This document shows, one piece after another, positions 54,195 to 63,315 of a stretch of DNA of 64,000 nt. The notes under the pieces are model-generated. The model saw only the letters and a list, made by a program, of their open reading frames with translations, did not search any database and was not told where the DNA came from. Source of the DNA: an uncultured Flavobacteriales bacterium (GTDB lineage: Bacteria; Bacteroidota; Bacteroidia; Flavobacteriales_D; Crocinitomicaceae); assembly GCA_913054135.1 (NCBI GenBank), contig CAJXJK010000008.1, forward strand, positions 1 through 64,000, in the 5' to 3' direction. A program made the translations under genes and the position numbers. How positions within the stretch are numbered: position 1 is the stretch's first letter; each line of letters starts with the position of its first letter.

Positions 54195-55307
54195 CTATAA
54201 GTGTTCTGCTAACCAACTGATTACATCTTGCATCATTTGCGCCTTACTGCAACCTCCACCACTCCATCCATGTCCGCATGAAGCGTACTTTTGCATTTTG
54301 TGTTGAGCCGAAAAATCTCCTGAAGCCGCGGCAGTAGTTCCAAATTTGTTTGTAATTCTGCTTATCAATGTATCAGCATTACTTGGCGGAACCAAATCAT
54401 CACTTTCACCATGCAGGATGAAAGTTGGCAGGTTTCTTTGAATGTTTGGTAAATGAGCCGGACTCAGAGTGTCAGTATATTCAGGATTAGTGTTGGTGTT
54501 TGCTAGATTATAACCAGCCAAACTTTTCAACCCCCAAAGTAAATTGACCGAACCTGTGGTTGAAAAATCGCATCCATTACCATATAATGGAGCACCAAAA
54601 TCAGTACTTAATGGCAAGTTATTATAAGGGAAAGAACCTGCGGCTGTTTTGAAATCTTCATCACCCATATCGGCCGGAGAGTAAAATGAAACGACTGTTT
54701 TGAGGTCAGCATCAGACGAATTTCTTAGCGAATAAAGCAGTGATATTTGAGCACCTGCACTCTCGCCAATAATTGCAAAATCACTTGCAGATATTTCAAG
54801 AGTAGCGGCATCAGCTTTCAGTTTATCGATTGTCAAATCAACATCTTCAAGCATTTTATCCATATAAAAATTAGGATCACCCGTATACGTTCCGGGTTGA
54901 GTGGTATAGCAAGCCAGTCTATATTTCATAACTGCAACCGCATAGCCTTCGTCTAATAATTTTTTACTCAAATCCCAGCCGAGCCCACCGTTAAAGGTAG
55001 TGACCGAATCTTGCGCTTGCGGACCTAATACCCACGCACCACCATGAATTAATATCACCGTTTTCGTATTTGAATCGTGATTTCCTGGTAAATACAGATC
55101 AAAATGTTGACGCTCATCAGAACCATAAGAAACTCTTTCAACAGTTGTAGGTCCTGGATCAGGGGCTGGAAGAAATAAACAGCTTCCGTCATCTTTTTCG
55201 GCTTCAGGCGAATAGTTTCCTGCAGCAGGATCAGTACATCCTTTCTTTTTACAAGAGACAGAAATTACAAATAGGCAAAAGAAATAAATCAAAAACTTAC
55301 TCTTCAT
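54195..55307 (-). CDS. Alpha/beta-hydrolase esterase, lipoprotein
   Basis: The protein has 370 residues. The lipoprotein signal ends ISVSC. A CTDPAAGNYSPEAEKDDGSC motif follows, a short Cys-bounded surface module common in Bacteroidota. The hydrolase domain (about 60-370) has the oxyanion HGG (LIHGGAWV), nucleophile GESAG, acid in LHGESDDLVPP and a His in the C-terminal HGW. The BD-FAE/HSL-like architecture suggests esters of small molecules or polysaccharides as substrates. It probably faces the periplasm or the cell surface. Confidence 0.87.
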   Translation of the reverse strand: MKSKFLIYFFCLFVISVSCKKKGCTDPAAGNYSPEAEKDDGSCLFLPAPDPGPTTVERVSYGSDERQHFDLYLPGNHDSNTKTVILIHGGAWVLGPQAQDSVTTFNGGLGWDLSKKLLDEGYAVAVMKYRLACYTTQPGTYTGDPNFYMDKMLEDVDLTIDKLKADAATLEISASDFAIIGESAGAQISLLYSLRNSSDADLKTVVSFYSPADMGDEDFKTAAGSFPYNNLPLSTDFGAPLYGNGCDFSTTGSVNLLWGLKSLAGYNLANTNTNPEYTDTLSPAHLPNIQRNLPTFILHGESDDLVPPSNADTLISRITNKFGTTAAASGDFSAQHKMQKYASCGHGWSGGGCSKAQMMQDVISWLAEHL

Positions 55308-55403
55308 GATCTAAATATATGAAAAAGGTCATCTTTTGCGTTAAGGATAAGAGCAATTGTTGGAATTCTCTTTGTTCAGCAAAGAAATGACTGCGGATAG
55401 CCT

Positions 55404-55424
55404 TGTCTCGGCTTAGCCGAGAAA
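55404..55424. other. Hairpin after the TonB receptor gene
   Basis: TCTCGGC (55406-55412), TTA and GCCGAGA (55416-55422) form a perfect 7-bp stem 7 bases past the receptor stop (minus strand). No T-tract follows on the minus strand, so it is not a normal intrinsic terminator. Confidence 0.4.
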
Positions 55425-55428
55425 CGCC

Positions 55429-57792
55429 CTAAAAATAAATACGATACTGAACAATTGGTAAGAATCCTGTTTGATAGGTTTTCTCAAATTTACCGGATAC
55501 TGCATTGAATTCTTCTAAGAAGATGTTTCTTCTATTTGTAATATTCGTAGCATCTACAGCCCACTCCATAGTGACATTTTTACCTACCATTTTGAACGCA
55601 ACACGCATGTTTAACTTGATAAAATCGTCATACTGTAAAGTGTTGGTTTGAGTAAAATCTCTGATCTCAAATCCGGCCAGTAAACTTTCATTAACCAAAA
55701 CAGGCGTATATCTTTTGCCGCCATTGAAGGTGAATTTCCCATCTAAGGTTAAAGAGTTCTTGAATTTTCTACCTTTTTTTTGCTTGAACCTAAACTCATA
55801 ACCAAGCAAACTATTGAAGGTGAATCGGCCATTAAAAGCAGTGTTGAATTCTTCTCCGTTTGAACCTTTATATTTTGAATCATAAAGTGATGTTGTGACC
55901 AAAAAGTAAAAGCCCTTATCAAGATACTTTTCTACTGTGAGCTCTGCTCCATAGTTAGTTGCAGTGCCGTCATTGTTTAAAAAGTCAGGAGTTACGGTAT
56001 TGAAATCTGCACCAAAATTTGCTAATGAATAAGAGCTCGAATCTATCATCACTGGCACATGATACAATGATTGATAATAGGTTTCAAACTTCACGCTAAT
56101 GCCATGTTTAAACCTATGCTGGTAGCCCAAAACAAAATGATGACTCTTGGTCATTTTTAAATCTTTGTTTGGCTGGATATATTCACCATTAGAAAGCACC
56201 TCTTTAAAATATAGTTCGGTTGGTTGCAATTGGCTGTGCAGCCCGTATCCGAATGAAAGTCTATCTTTTTTAGACATTTCCCAAGCAATTCCGTAACGAG
56301 GCTCTATGGTGATTTCGTTATTGAGGGCTAGATATGAAGAATGAAGGCCAATATTCATGGTGATTTTTTCGTTCGGACGAAGACGATATTGTGCATAAGG
56401 CTGAAAGAGTGTTGTTTGGCCTTTAAATGCTCTTAAATCTTCAAAGGCATCTAAAGAGTTACTGTACAATGAGTCGTTTAGATTGAGTAAAAGCACATCA
56501 TTTCTCAAACCAACTTTGAACATGTTTTTCGCGTTGAATTTGTAGTTATAATGCACGTTTGAAACGATTTTGCCCACATACGAATTTGAAACAAATGTCG
56601 TGAACGGATTTTGAAATTGAAGATTGACTGTATCGTTATCAATGATGTTGACATTGCCTTGTGCTGCCAGAGAAAAATTGATAAATGACTTTTTACCAAT
56701 TCTTTGCTTGTGCGTCACCCCTACTGCTCCTACTTTTGAATTGAAATAAGTGTTACTGTAATCAAGTGCAAATAGATCAGAGCTATCAGCTTCTTCAGCT
56801 AGGATATTAATAGATGAAAATCCGCCTAAACCGAAAACTGTTGTAAGCCCCCTTTTTGATGGGAAATTCAATTTGAATGAACCATCTTGGTAATTAGGAA
56901 CGGCGGTAGAACCAAAGTTGATTCCCATTAATTTAAACAGTTCTAAAGTTGAATATCTATAGTTCACCAAATAAGATGAGCCCTTCTTTTTGTTTAGTGG
57001 ACCTTCGGCCATCAATTCTGCACCATTGAATCCCATTTGAAACATGAACTCATGCTTTTCATTGTTTCCTGTTCTCATTTTTAAATCAAAAACCCCAGCA
57101 ATTGCATTTCCGTATTCGGCTGGAAAAGCGCCAGTCATGAAATCAGAATTGGCCAAAACGTTATTATTCAGGATAGAAACCGGACCACCTGCTGTACCGA
57201 AACGTGCAAAGTGATTTGGGTTAGGGATATCAACACCTTCCATTCTGAAAAGAACGCCTGTTGGGGAATTTCCTCTCACGATAATGTCATTTCTAGAATC
57301 ATCTGCCCCTTGCACACCAGCAAAGTTTTGAGCCATTCTGGCAACATCATTAAAGGATCCTGAAAATCGATTTGACTGTTCAACCGAGAATTGACGAATT
57401 GAAACGGTAGCCATTTTATTGATGGCTTCACCCTTATCTTTATTGGCCTTCACCTCTACCTTGTTCATCATGTTTACCGCCTCAGTCATTTCAAGGTTGA
57501 GTACAACTTCTTTTGAAGCAACATCAATGTTGTTTAAAATGATAGGTTCGTATCCTACATAAGAAATCGCGATTTTTTGACGACCGGCAGGCACATTTTC
57601 TAATCTAAATTTACCATCCATATCTGAAACTGCGCCAATTAATGGGTCGGTACCAACAATTATAATTTTGGCTCCGATAAGTGGTTCAAAAGTTTGTTTG
57701 TCTTTTAAAGATCCTCGAACTGTTTGTGTCAAGTTTTGACCAAACAGTTGGCTGCTTACTAATACGAATAGTGTTAAAAATGCAATTCTCAT
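55429..57792 (-). CDS. TonB-dependent receptor with carboxypeptidase-like regulatory domain
   Basis: The protein has 787 residues. The signal peptide ends SQLFGQ. The regulatory domain is at about 25-105 (RGSLKDKQTFEPLIGAKIII), the plug region at about 130-235 (DSRNDIIVRGNSPTGVLFRM, GAFPAEYGNAIAGVFDLKM), and the barrel ends LPIVQYRIYF. It resembles the receptor at 47181-49613 in its plug. The LytTR regulator gene ends 69 bases upstream on the same strand. No SusD-type partner is present. Substrate unknown. Confidence 0.92.
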   Translation of the reverse strand: MRIAFLTLFVLVSSQLFGQNLTQTVRGSLKDKQTFEPLIGAKIIIVGTDPLIGAVSDMDGKFRLENVPAGRQKIAISYVGYEPIILNNIDVASKEVVLNLEMTEAVNMMNKVEVKANKDKGEAINKMATVSIRQFSVEQSNRFSGSFNDVARMAQNFAGVQGADDSRNDIIVRGNSPTGVLFRMEGVDIPNPNHFARFGTAGGPVSILNNNVLANSDFMTGAFPAEYGNAIAGVFDLKMRTGNNEKHEFMFQMGFNGAELMAEGPLNKKKGSSYLVNYRYSTLELFKLMGINFGSTAVPNYQDGSFKLNFPSKRGLTTVFGLGGFSSINILAEEADSSDLFALDYSNTYFNSKVGAVGVTHKQRIGKKSFINFSLAAQGNVNIIDNDTVNLQFQNPFTTFVSNSYVGKIVSNVHYNYKFNAKNMFKVGLRNDVLLLNLNDSLYSNSLDAFEDLRAFKGQTTLFQPYAQYRLRPNEKITMNIGLHSSYLALNNEITIEPRYGIAWEMSKKDRLSFGYGLHSQLQPTELYFKEVLSNGEYIQPNKDLKMTKSHHFVLGYQHRFKHGISVKFETYYQSLYHVPVMIDSSSYSLANFGADFNTVTPDFLNNDGTATNYGAELTVEKYLDKGFYFLVTTSLYDSKYKGSNGEEFNTAFNGRFTFNSLLGYEFRFKQKKGRKFKNSLTLDGKFTFNGGKRYTPVLVNESLLAGFEIRDFTQTNTLQYDDFIKLNMRVAFKMVGKNVTMEWAVDATNITNRRNIFLEEFNAVSGKFEKTYQTGFLPIVQYRIYF

Positions 57793-57861
57793 ATCTCAAA
57801 AAATAATTCGGAGATAAAGGTAAGTGAGAAGAATTGAAATTTTTGAATTTTGTGTTGGCTG

Positions 57862-58776
57862 TCAAACATTTGGGACGAAATGCAAACTTGAATTTTGTCC
57901 CTCTGCCTCTATAACATCTTTGAAATCTCCAAGGTAAGTGCGGGATACAGGAAGTACTACATCTGTATTTCTCATTTTTAACTGATAACCTTGAGCATTG
58001 CCCGAACTCTCTTGTATGTAGTTCAAATTCACAATGTATGCTCTGTGCGATCTGAACAAAAACTCGAAATCGTCTAAACAATCGGCCACATTTCTCATGG
58101 TGTTTCGGATGATTTTTCTATCCGTTTTACCTTCATTGTGTAGATGGAATTCTACATAATTTCCGTCAGCCATTACGAAAATAAGATCTTGTAAATTGAT
58201 TTCTAGGTCTTCACTTTTTGCGTTAGAAGGAATCCTCAATCTTACATCTTGTTCAACTTCATTTGGTTGTGCAGATTCAATTCTTTTATTCAAGTCTTCA
58301 GCAGCTGCCAAGTTCTTTTTTAATCTAATGTAGAAACCAATGAGGGTAACTATTAAAACTGGAAAAAATCCAATTGAATAAGTGTAGATCAAGTCTTGTT
58401 TGACGCTTGCCAATATGCTCGCGTTCGAAAAATCATGAATCTCAAAAGTGTGCGAAATGACGAAATTCATGACAGTACAGCTAAGTAACATAAAGTTGAG
58501 GAAGAACAATTGTCTTCCTACTGTCCAGTTTTCTTCAGCCGTATAATTGGGTGCAAAGGCAATTAATAGTTTTGTGACTACTAGACAAACACCCCCTGCA
58601 ATTCCGCCATATACCAAAGCTGCTTTCCAATCAGCAATCAAGATGACAGTTTCAAAATTGAAAGGCTTGAAAATGTAGAGAAACAATGAAACAAACACAA
58701 AAACCATCAAACTCACTTTGAGCTGAATGTTGCTTCCTTCAAAAATGAAGGGGTATGGATTCTTTAGCCATTTCAT
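57862..58776 (-). CDS. Membrane-anchored LytTR-family transcriptional regulator
   Basis: The protein has 304 residues. Four hydrophobic helices lie at about 18-37, 50-72, 90-110 and 128-150. A charged, coiled-coil-like linker follows (KKNLAAAEDLNKRIESA), then a LytTR DNA-binding domain at about 190-285 (DLIFVMADGNYVEFHLHNEG, FEFLFRSHRAYIVNLNYIQ, VVLPVSRTYLGDFKDVIEA). The layout suggests a one-component sensor in the inner membrane. The gene lies 26 bases after the lycopene cyclase gene, so it could be part of the carotenoid transcript or regulate the TonB receptor behind it. Confidence 0.88.
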   Translation of the reverse strand: MKWLKNPYPFIFEGSNIQLKVSLMVFVFVSLFLYIFKPFNFETVILIADWKAALVYGGIAGGVCLVVTKLLIAFAPNYTAEENWTVGRQLFFLNFMLLSCTVMNFVISHTFEIHDFSNASILASVKQDLIYTYSIGFFPVLIVTLIGFYIRLKKNLAAAEDLNKRIESAQPNEVEQDVRLRIPSNAKSEDLEINLQDLIFVMADGNYVEFHLHNEGKTDRKIIRNTMRNVADCLDDFEFLFRSHRAYIVNLNYIQESSGNAQGYQLKMRNTDVVLPVSRTYLGDFKDVIEAEGQNSSLHFVPNV

Positions 58777-58802
58777 TAGGCTAAAGATAGTAAGATTCTT
58801 AG

Positions 58803-59465
58803 CTACCCTTTACCAAATTTCTTAACGAAAAACTTGAAAACCAAAATATTCAAAACAATCAATCCAAAACCATACACCACATCTTCTAGCGGAATAGTGA
58901 ATGCTCTCAATTGTGAAAATTGAGATGAATTATACCAGACGATAGGTTCTTTCAAAAAACTTCCGGTTAAAATTCCATTCACTAAAAAGAAAGGCAACAT
59001 AGAGAATAAAAAAGTCAATGGAATAAAAGGATGTTTTTTTCGGGTGATGAAAAAGAATAGAATCAAAATCAATCCTAGACCAATCGCAACTGTCGTGTAC
59101 CAACATCCCATTCCGGCTTCACCAACAAAGATGGCGTAGACAAAAAAGAGCACCCAAAAAATGGTATTGAATACCGTAAGGTTGAGGTTTCTGAAATAAT
59201 ACTTAACGCACTCATAGATAAATGTACAGGCAAATGGAACGACAATGAAAAATGAAACTTCTTCAATGGGTAAACTGCCAATATTAAGGTCTACCAAATA
59301 TTTCTCATTGAATCCCCAAAACAATTGCTGGGTAAAAATCTCATCCCAAATCAAATAAGGAATGGCCACTATTATAGCAGCAAGAAATGCCCATTTCCAT
59401 TTAGAAACGAAATGCACTCTTTTGTCAAAGCTTAGTGCCATAGGACCCAGAGGTGTAAGCACCAT
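58803..59465 (-). CDS. crtY: Lycopene cyclase (fused CrtYc/CrtYd type)
   Basis: The protein has 220 residues from the ATG at 59465 and about six hydrophobic helices. The family signatures are YLIWDEIFTQQLFWGFN and LPIEEVSFFIVVPFACTF, each belonging to one half of the heterodimeric cyclase, here fused. It closes lycopene ends to beta rings in the inner membrane. The 11 codons before the ATG, back to the crtZ stop, are open and read NIYLILMVL-like, resembling the usual N-terminus. The true start may therefore be a non-standard codon upstream. Confidence 0.9.
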   Translation of the reverse strand: MVLTPLGPMALSFDKRVHFVSKWKWAFLAAIIVAIPYLIWDEIFTQQLFWGFNEKYLVDLNIGSLPIEEVSFFIVVPFACTFIYECVKYYFRNLNLTVFNTIFWVLFFVYAIFVGEAGMGCWYTTVAIGLGLILILFFFITRKKHPFIPLTFLFSMLPFFLVNGILTGSFLKEPIVWYNSSQFSQLRAFTIPLEDVVYGFGLIVLNILVFKFFVKKFGKG

Positions 59466-59498
59466 TAATATGAGATAGATGTTATCGATAAGGCTCGA

Positions 59499-59954
59499 TT
59501 ATCGTTTTTGCTCAGCAAAATATTTCTTTGGAACGAATAACATTCCGAAGCAAGAACCTTCTTCTTTGAACCTATTTTTATGATGCACTTTATGCGCTTT
59601 TCTTATTGCTTTGAAATAGGCATTATCTGTGTTGTCAAACCATTTAAATCTTCTATGAATCAATACATCATGCACCAAAAAATAAATTAAGCCGTAAAGT
59701 GCGATTCCTGAACCGAAACCGACTGCCGGCCAAACCTCATACATGGTACCTAACATGATGCAGAGCCATGATGGAATTGCATAAATCAAAAAGAACAAGT
59801 CATTCTTTTCAAAAGGACCTGGTGTAGGTTGATGGTGATCTTCATGAAGGTTCCACAATAATCCGTGCATCACGTATTTGTGAGTGAACCAAGCCATAAA
59901 CTCCATGCCGAAGAATGCGGCCAAAACTGCCAATGTGGTTAATAGAATAGTCAT
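59499..59954 (-). CDS. crtZ: Beta-carotene hydroxylase
   Basis: This 151-residue membrane di-iron hydroxylase converts beta-ring carotenoids to zeaxanthin-type products. The histidine clusters are visible as HKYVMHG, HEDHH, HDVLIHRRF and HKVHH. The C-terminus VPKKYFAEQKR matches the family. Its ATG overlaps the cruF stop by one base. Its stop codon is in the same frame as crtY, with 11 sense codons and then the crtY ATG. Confidence 0.94.
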   Translation of the reverse strand: MTILLTTLAVLAAFFGMEFMAWFTHKYVMHGLLWNLHEDHHQPTPGPFEKNDLFFLIYAIPSWLCIMLGTMYEVWPAVGFGSGIALYGLIYFLVHDVLIHRRFKWFDNTDNAYFKAIRKAHKVHHKNRFKEEGSCFGMLFVPKKYFAEQKR

Positions 59955-60568
59955 TACTTAAATAGGGTTAAAATTGAAAAAAAAGCAATCCAAATCCAAA
60001 ACAGATGAAAAGCTACTTTGTTTTTATTAGGAGTTAGTTTTAAATAAATAAATGCGAAGATGGATCCAAAGATAAACCAGCACACATAATTGTAAATAGG
60101 TATTTCTCCACCTGCCCATTGCCAAAGGCCATATGAAACGGCTACTTGTTCAATGAGCATATCCATCAAAACGGCAAGGCAACCTGCTAGAATTGATTGA
60201 GCCAAAATTGGGGCCTTAACAAAGCGGCTTACATTAGCTGCGCCAGCCACAGTTGCGTACCAGGTGGCTCCGATAATAACTGGTGTTCCAAAAACGAGAG
60301 GACCCATTGCATCTTGATAAATGTATTGACCAAAAAGATAACCAGTTTGAACTCCAATTAACTCAATGAGGTATCCAACAATGAAAACAATTCCAAAAAC
60401 AATGGCTGACTTTTTTCTATTCTCTTCGGCAATTAATACCATAACTGCACTACCCAATATAGTAAGGTATGATAAATTTGGTGCCGCATTTAGGTATAAG
60501 AAAATTCCTATCCCTACCGCATGGAAGATGATTAAAACCAATCCGAAATATGAAATCGCTTTAGCCAT
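59954..60568 (-). CDS. cruF: Carotenoid biosynthesis membrane protein (CruF-type hydratase family)
   Basis: The protein has 204 residues and seven hydrophobic segments, with the family features VFIVGYLIELIGVQTGYLFG, GPLVFGTPVIIGATWY and LMDMLIEQVAVSYGLWQW. CruF-type proteins add water to the end of acyclic carotenoids, and in Bacteroidota this leads to the 1'-hydroxy end of saproxanthin and myxol. It overlaps the CrtD-like gene by 8 bases and crtZ by one base. The symbol rests on family and context. Confidence 0.85.
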   Translation of the reverse strand: MAKAISYFGLVLIIFHAVGIGIFLYLNAAPNLSYLTILGSAVMVLIAEENRKKSAIVFGIVFIVGYLIELIGVQTGYLFGQYIYQDAMGPLVFGTPVIIGATWYATVAGAANVSRFVKAPILAQSILAGCLAVLMDMLIEQVAVSYGLWQWAGGEIPIYNYVCWFIFGSIFAFIYLKLTPNKNKVAFHLFWIWIAFFSILTLFK

Positions 60569-62039
60569 TTTTCTCTATCAATTCATCTACAATTTTAGCT
60601 GACTTCAACACCAAAGGAATTCCGCCTCCTGGGTGAACCGAGCCTCCTGCAAAATACAAGTTTTTGTGCTTTTTACTCTTATTTCCGTGTCTTGAGAAAG
60701 AAGAAGTTTTTGTATTAAATGCCGCTCCGTATAAAGAGCCCATGTGTGATCCGGTATCTTTTTGGATTCTCGCCATATCCCATCTTTCTTCATGTAATAC
60801 TTTACCTTCTAAATCGATTCCAATATGCTCTTTTATTTTGCCTTTAACCTGCGTTCGTAAACGTTCTAACTCTTCATCAGTTGGCTGAACACCTGCAGGA
60901 GCATTGATCATTACGAACCAATTTTGCCCGTTTTTTGGTGCGGCATTTTCTTCAACCGCCGAACTATTATGTATGTAAAAAGTAGGATCGTCAGGCACTA
61001 CTTTGTCTTCAAACAGTTGCCTAAATTCTTTTTCATAATCTGCCGAGAATAAAATATTGTGTAATCCTATCTCAGGATAATTACCATCAATCGCCCAATA
61101 AAAAACGACTGCGGTGGTAGATCGCTCTTCATCTTTATGCTTAGCCAGCATTTGAGCGTCTGGCATAATGTTTTCGTAGAAACTGACATGGTCAATTGCA
61201 CAAATAAACTGATCTGCAGTAACTTCAGAATCACCTAAATTCACTTTAAAGATTTCACCTTCTTTGGTCACCTCTTTTGTTAATTGATTGCATCTCACCT
61301 CTACTCCAACTTCTTCAGCCAACTTTGACAGTGATTCAGCAATTGCTCTCATTCCGCCCACCGGAAAATAGGTTCCGATATTTAACTCTAAGTGGGGAAT
61401 CATAGAATACAAACCACTCATCTTATAAGGGTTTGAACCATTGTAAGTACCATATCTATTGAAAAGCTGAACTAACTTCTCATTTTTGAGCATTCGCTCG
61501 TTATACTTGTTAAGTGATAACAACATCTGGCGTGATGCAAATTTTGGATATTGCTTTAAAATTTCTGCTTTAAACAAGTCTTTGAAACCTCTTCGCGGCG
61601 CAGCAATAAATAAATCACCAATTGCTTCGTACGTTTTACCAATTTTTTGAATGTAGTTTTCTACACTTTTCACCTCAGCCTCATTGAAAAAATCTGCCAA
61701 TGACTCTTGCCTTTTAATTGGATCAGAGTGAAAAATAAAATGGGTTCCGTCAGGAAAATAATAGCGACAATTTTCATCAATCAATTTGTAATTGAAATAA
61801 TCTTTTGGGTTTTTGCCATAGAGCTGAAAAAGCTCATCAATTAAAGCAGGTAATGTAAACAAAGAAGGTCCTTTGTCCCAACGATAGCCTTCCCATTCGT
61901 AAAAGTCTAACTTTCCGCCAAGGTGTCTTCCTTTTTCAATTAGAAGCACTTTCTCACCTCTTTTTCTTCTTCTAAGCGCAGAAGCAATTCCTGCTGGTCC
62001 GCCACCTAATATTATAGTATTGTAATGATTTGGGTTCAT
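60561..62039 (-). CDS. CrtI-family carotenoid desaturase, probably CrtD-like
   Basis: The protein has 492 residues. The N-terminal FAD site is YNTIILGGGPAGIASALRRR with GRHLGGKLDFYE. The C-terminal family motif is LYFAGGSVHPGGGIPLVLKSAKIV. A second CrtI-type gene lies at the window end beside crtB, and that copy is the natural phytoene desaturase. The present copy, between crtB and cruF, fits a 3',4'-desaturase of 1'-hydroxy carotenoids. The start ATG overlaps the upstream unknown gene by four bases. The specific reaction is inferred from order. Confidence 0.88.
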   Translation of the reverse strand: MNPNHYNTIILGGGPAGIASALRRRKRGEKVLLIEKGRHLGGKLDFYEWEGYRWDKGPSLFTLPALIDELFQLYGKNPKDYFNYKLIDENCRYYFPDGTHFIFHSDPIKRQESLADFFNEAEVKSVENYIQKIGKTYEAIGDLFIAAPRRGFKDLFKAEILKQYPKFASRQMLLSLNKYNERMLKNEKLVQLFNRYGTYNGSNPYKMSGLYSMIPHLELNIGTYFPVGGMRAIAESLSKLAEEVGVEVRCNQLTKEVTKEGEIFKVNLGDSEVTADQFICAIDHVSFYENIMPDAQMLAKHKDEERSTTAVVFYWAIDGNYPEIGLHNILFSADYEKEFRQLFEDKVVPDDPTFYIHNSSAVEENAAPKNGQNWFVMINAPAGVQPTDEELERLRTQVKGKIKEHIGIDLEGKVLHEERWDMARIQKDTGSHMGSLYGAAFNTKTSSFSRHGNKSKKHKNLYFAGGSVHPGGGIPLVLKSAKIVDELIEKNG

Positions 62040-62482
62040 TGTTCAATAACTGTCTTTACAGTCTTTTTAAAATCGCTTGGCCATTTTTGTTTATCTAAGT
62101 TAGCTTTGATTTTCTTTTTGTCGGAAGTCATGTTGTCTTTATATCCTAAAAAACTGGGGCTTCCATTTTGTACTGCGTATCTAATATATCTTAATTCTAA
62201 TTCATTTGGATACTTTGCAATTACTTTCTCTAAATCAAATTTACCTTTATTAAAATGACTCAATTTAGATAAAGGCCAAGAGGTGTGATTTGCTTTTGTC
62301 ATCTCTGCTGCGGCGTGATATGCAAAAATTACCGGCTTGTAATCCATTGTATATCCACCCGTCAAATCAAACATTTGATTGTTTGCTGCTTCATCTTTTG
62401 AAGCTATGGTAAACAATCGTCTTACTTCTGACATATCAACAGCATTCACATGCAGCAATGAAAGAAGTAAGTACATTATCAT
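62036..62482 (-). CDS. Unknown secreted or periplasmic protein inside the carotenoid operon
   Basis: The protein has 148 residues. The N-terminus (MIMYLLLSLLHVNAVDMSEV) looks like a short signal peptide. The mature part is helical, with YKPVIFAYHAAAEMTKANH, FDLEKVIAKYPNELELRYIR and FKKTVKTVIEQ. I recall similar small proteins next to crtB in flavobacterial carotenoid loci but cannot name a function. ATGA overlaps join it to crtB and to the desaturase gene, so co-expression with carotenoid synthesis is almost certain. Confidence 0.7.
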   Translation of the reverse strand: MIMYLLLSLLHVNAVDMSEVRRLFTIASKDEAANNQMFDLTGGYTMDYKPVIFAYHAAAEMTKANHTSWPLSKLSHFNKGKFDLEKVIAKYPNELELRYIRYAVQNGSPSFLGYKDNMTSDKKKIKANLDKQKWPSDFKKTVKTVIEQ

Positions 62483-63315
62483 AGCAAGTTCATTGAGTTA
62501 CGCACATATGAGCCAGCAAAGAGTGCAATCTTAGATTTATTTGAAACTCTGATTCGAGCGTTCATTAATTCTTTTGTATCCTTTCGCTTGATTTTTTTCA
62601 AGAGCTTAGTGTAATAAACATAGCTTACATACACTCCAAATCTTGATGATTTTGGCAGCATCTTTATTCCAATATATGCCTCATCAAACTCTTTCTGGAT
62701 ATCTTCTTCAATTGCTAATTTCTCTTCTAAGGTGATACCATTGTGATCAACATTCGGAAAGTAAATTCTTCCTAAACCTTCAACATCAGCCTTTAAGTCT
62801 CTCAAAAAATTGATTTTTTGAAAGGCAGAACCTAGCTTCATTGCATATGGTTTTAACTTTTCGTATTCATCATTATCTCCGTATACAAATATCTTTAGAC
62901 ACATCAATCCAACTACCTCGGCAGATCCAAGAATATATTCTTCATATGTTGATTGAGTATACTCTAATGGATTCAAATCCATCTCCATTGAATGCAAAAA
63001 CTGATCAATTAGCTCACGATCAATTCCATACTTATTTACAGACATTTGAAAAGAATGCAAAATTGGATTCAACGAAATTCCGTTTTCAATTGCCTTATAA
63101 GTGTCTTGTCTAAACTCGTCAAGCAAAGTTTGCTTGTCTTGTTCATGAAAAGTGTCAACAATTTCATCTGCCAAACGAACGAAACCATAGATTGCGTGAA
63201 CATCATTTCTGATTTTTTCATCTAGAAATCTTACGCCTGCGTAAAACGAAGTGCTGTATGATTTTGTCACATGCTTAGATGCTTTGAAAGCATATTGGTC
63301 GTACAATTCTCTCAT
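62479..63315 (-). CDS. crtB: Phytoene synthase
   Basis: The protein has 278 residues from the ATG at 63315, whose ATGA overlaps the crtI stop. A longer reading from 63405 lies inside crtI and adds unrelated residues. It condenses two geranylgeranyl diphosphates to phytoene. The aspartate motifs are RLADEIVDTF and KINFLRDLKADVEGLGRIYF. The surroundings include YSTSFYAGVRFLDE and YCLKIFVYGDN-like segments typical of the family. No CrtE-type GGPP synthase gene is in this window. Confidence 0.96.
   Translation of the reverse strand: MRELYDQYAFKASKHVTKSYSTSFYAGVRFLDEKIRNDVHAIYGFVRLADEIVDTFHEQDKQTLLDEFRQDTYKAIENGISLNPILHSFQMSVNKYGIDRELIDQFLHSMEMDLNPLEYTQSTYEEYILGSAEVVGLMCLKIFVYGDNDEYEKLKPYAMKLGSAFQKINFLRDLKADVEGLGRIYFPNVDHNGITLEEKLAIEEDIQKEFDEAYIGIKMLPKSSRFGVYVSYVYYTKLLKKIKRKDTKELMNARIRVSNKSKIALFAGSYVRNSMNLL

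Noticed and set aside
57686-58081. 131-codon frame bridging the LytTR and receptor genes
   Set aside because: It overlaps the ends of two real genes in another frame and has no recognisable features.
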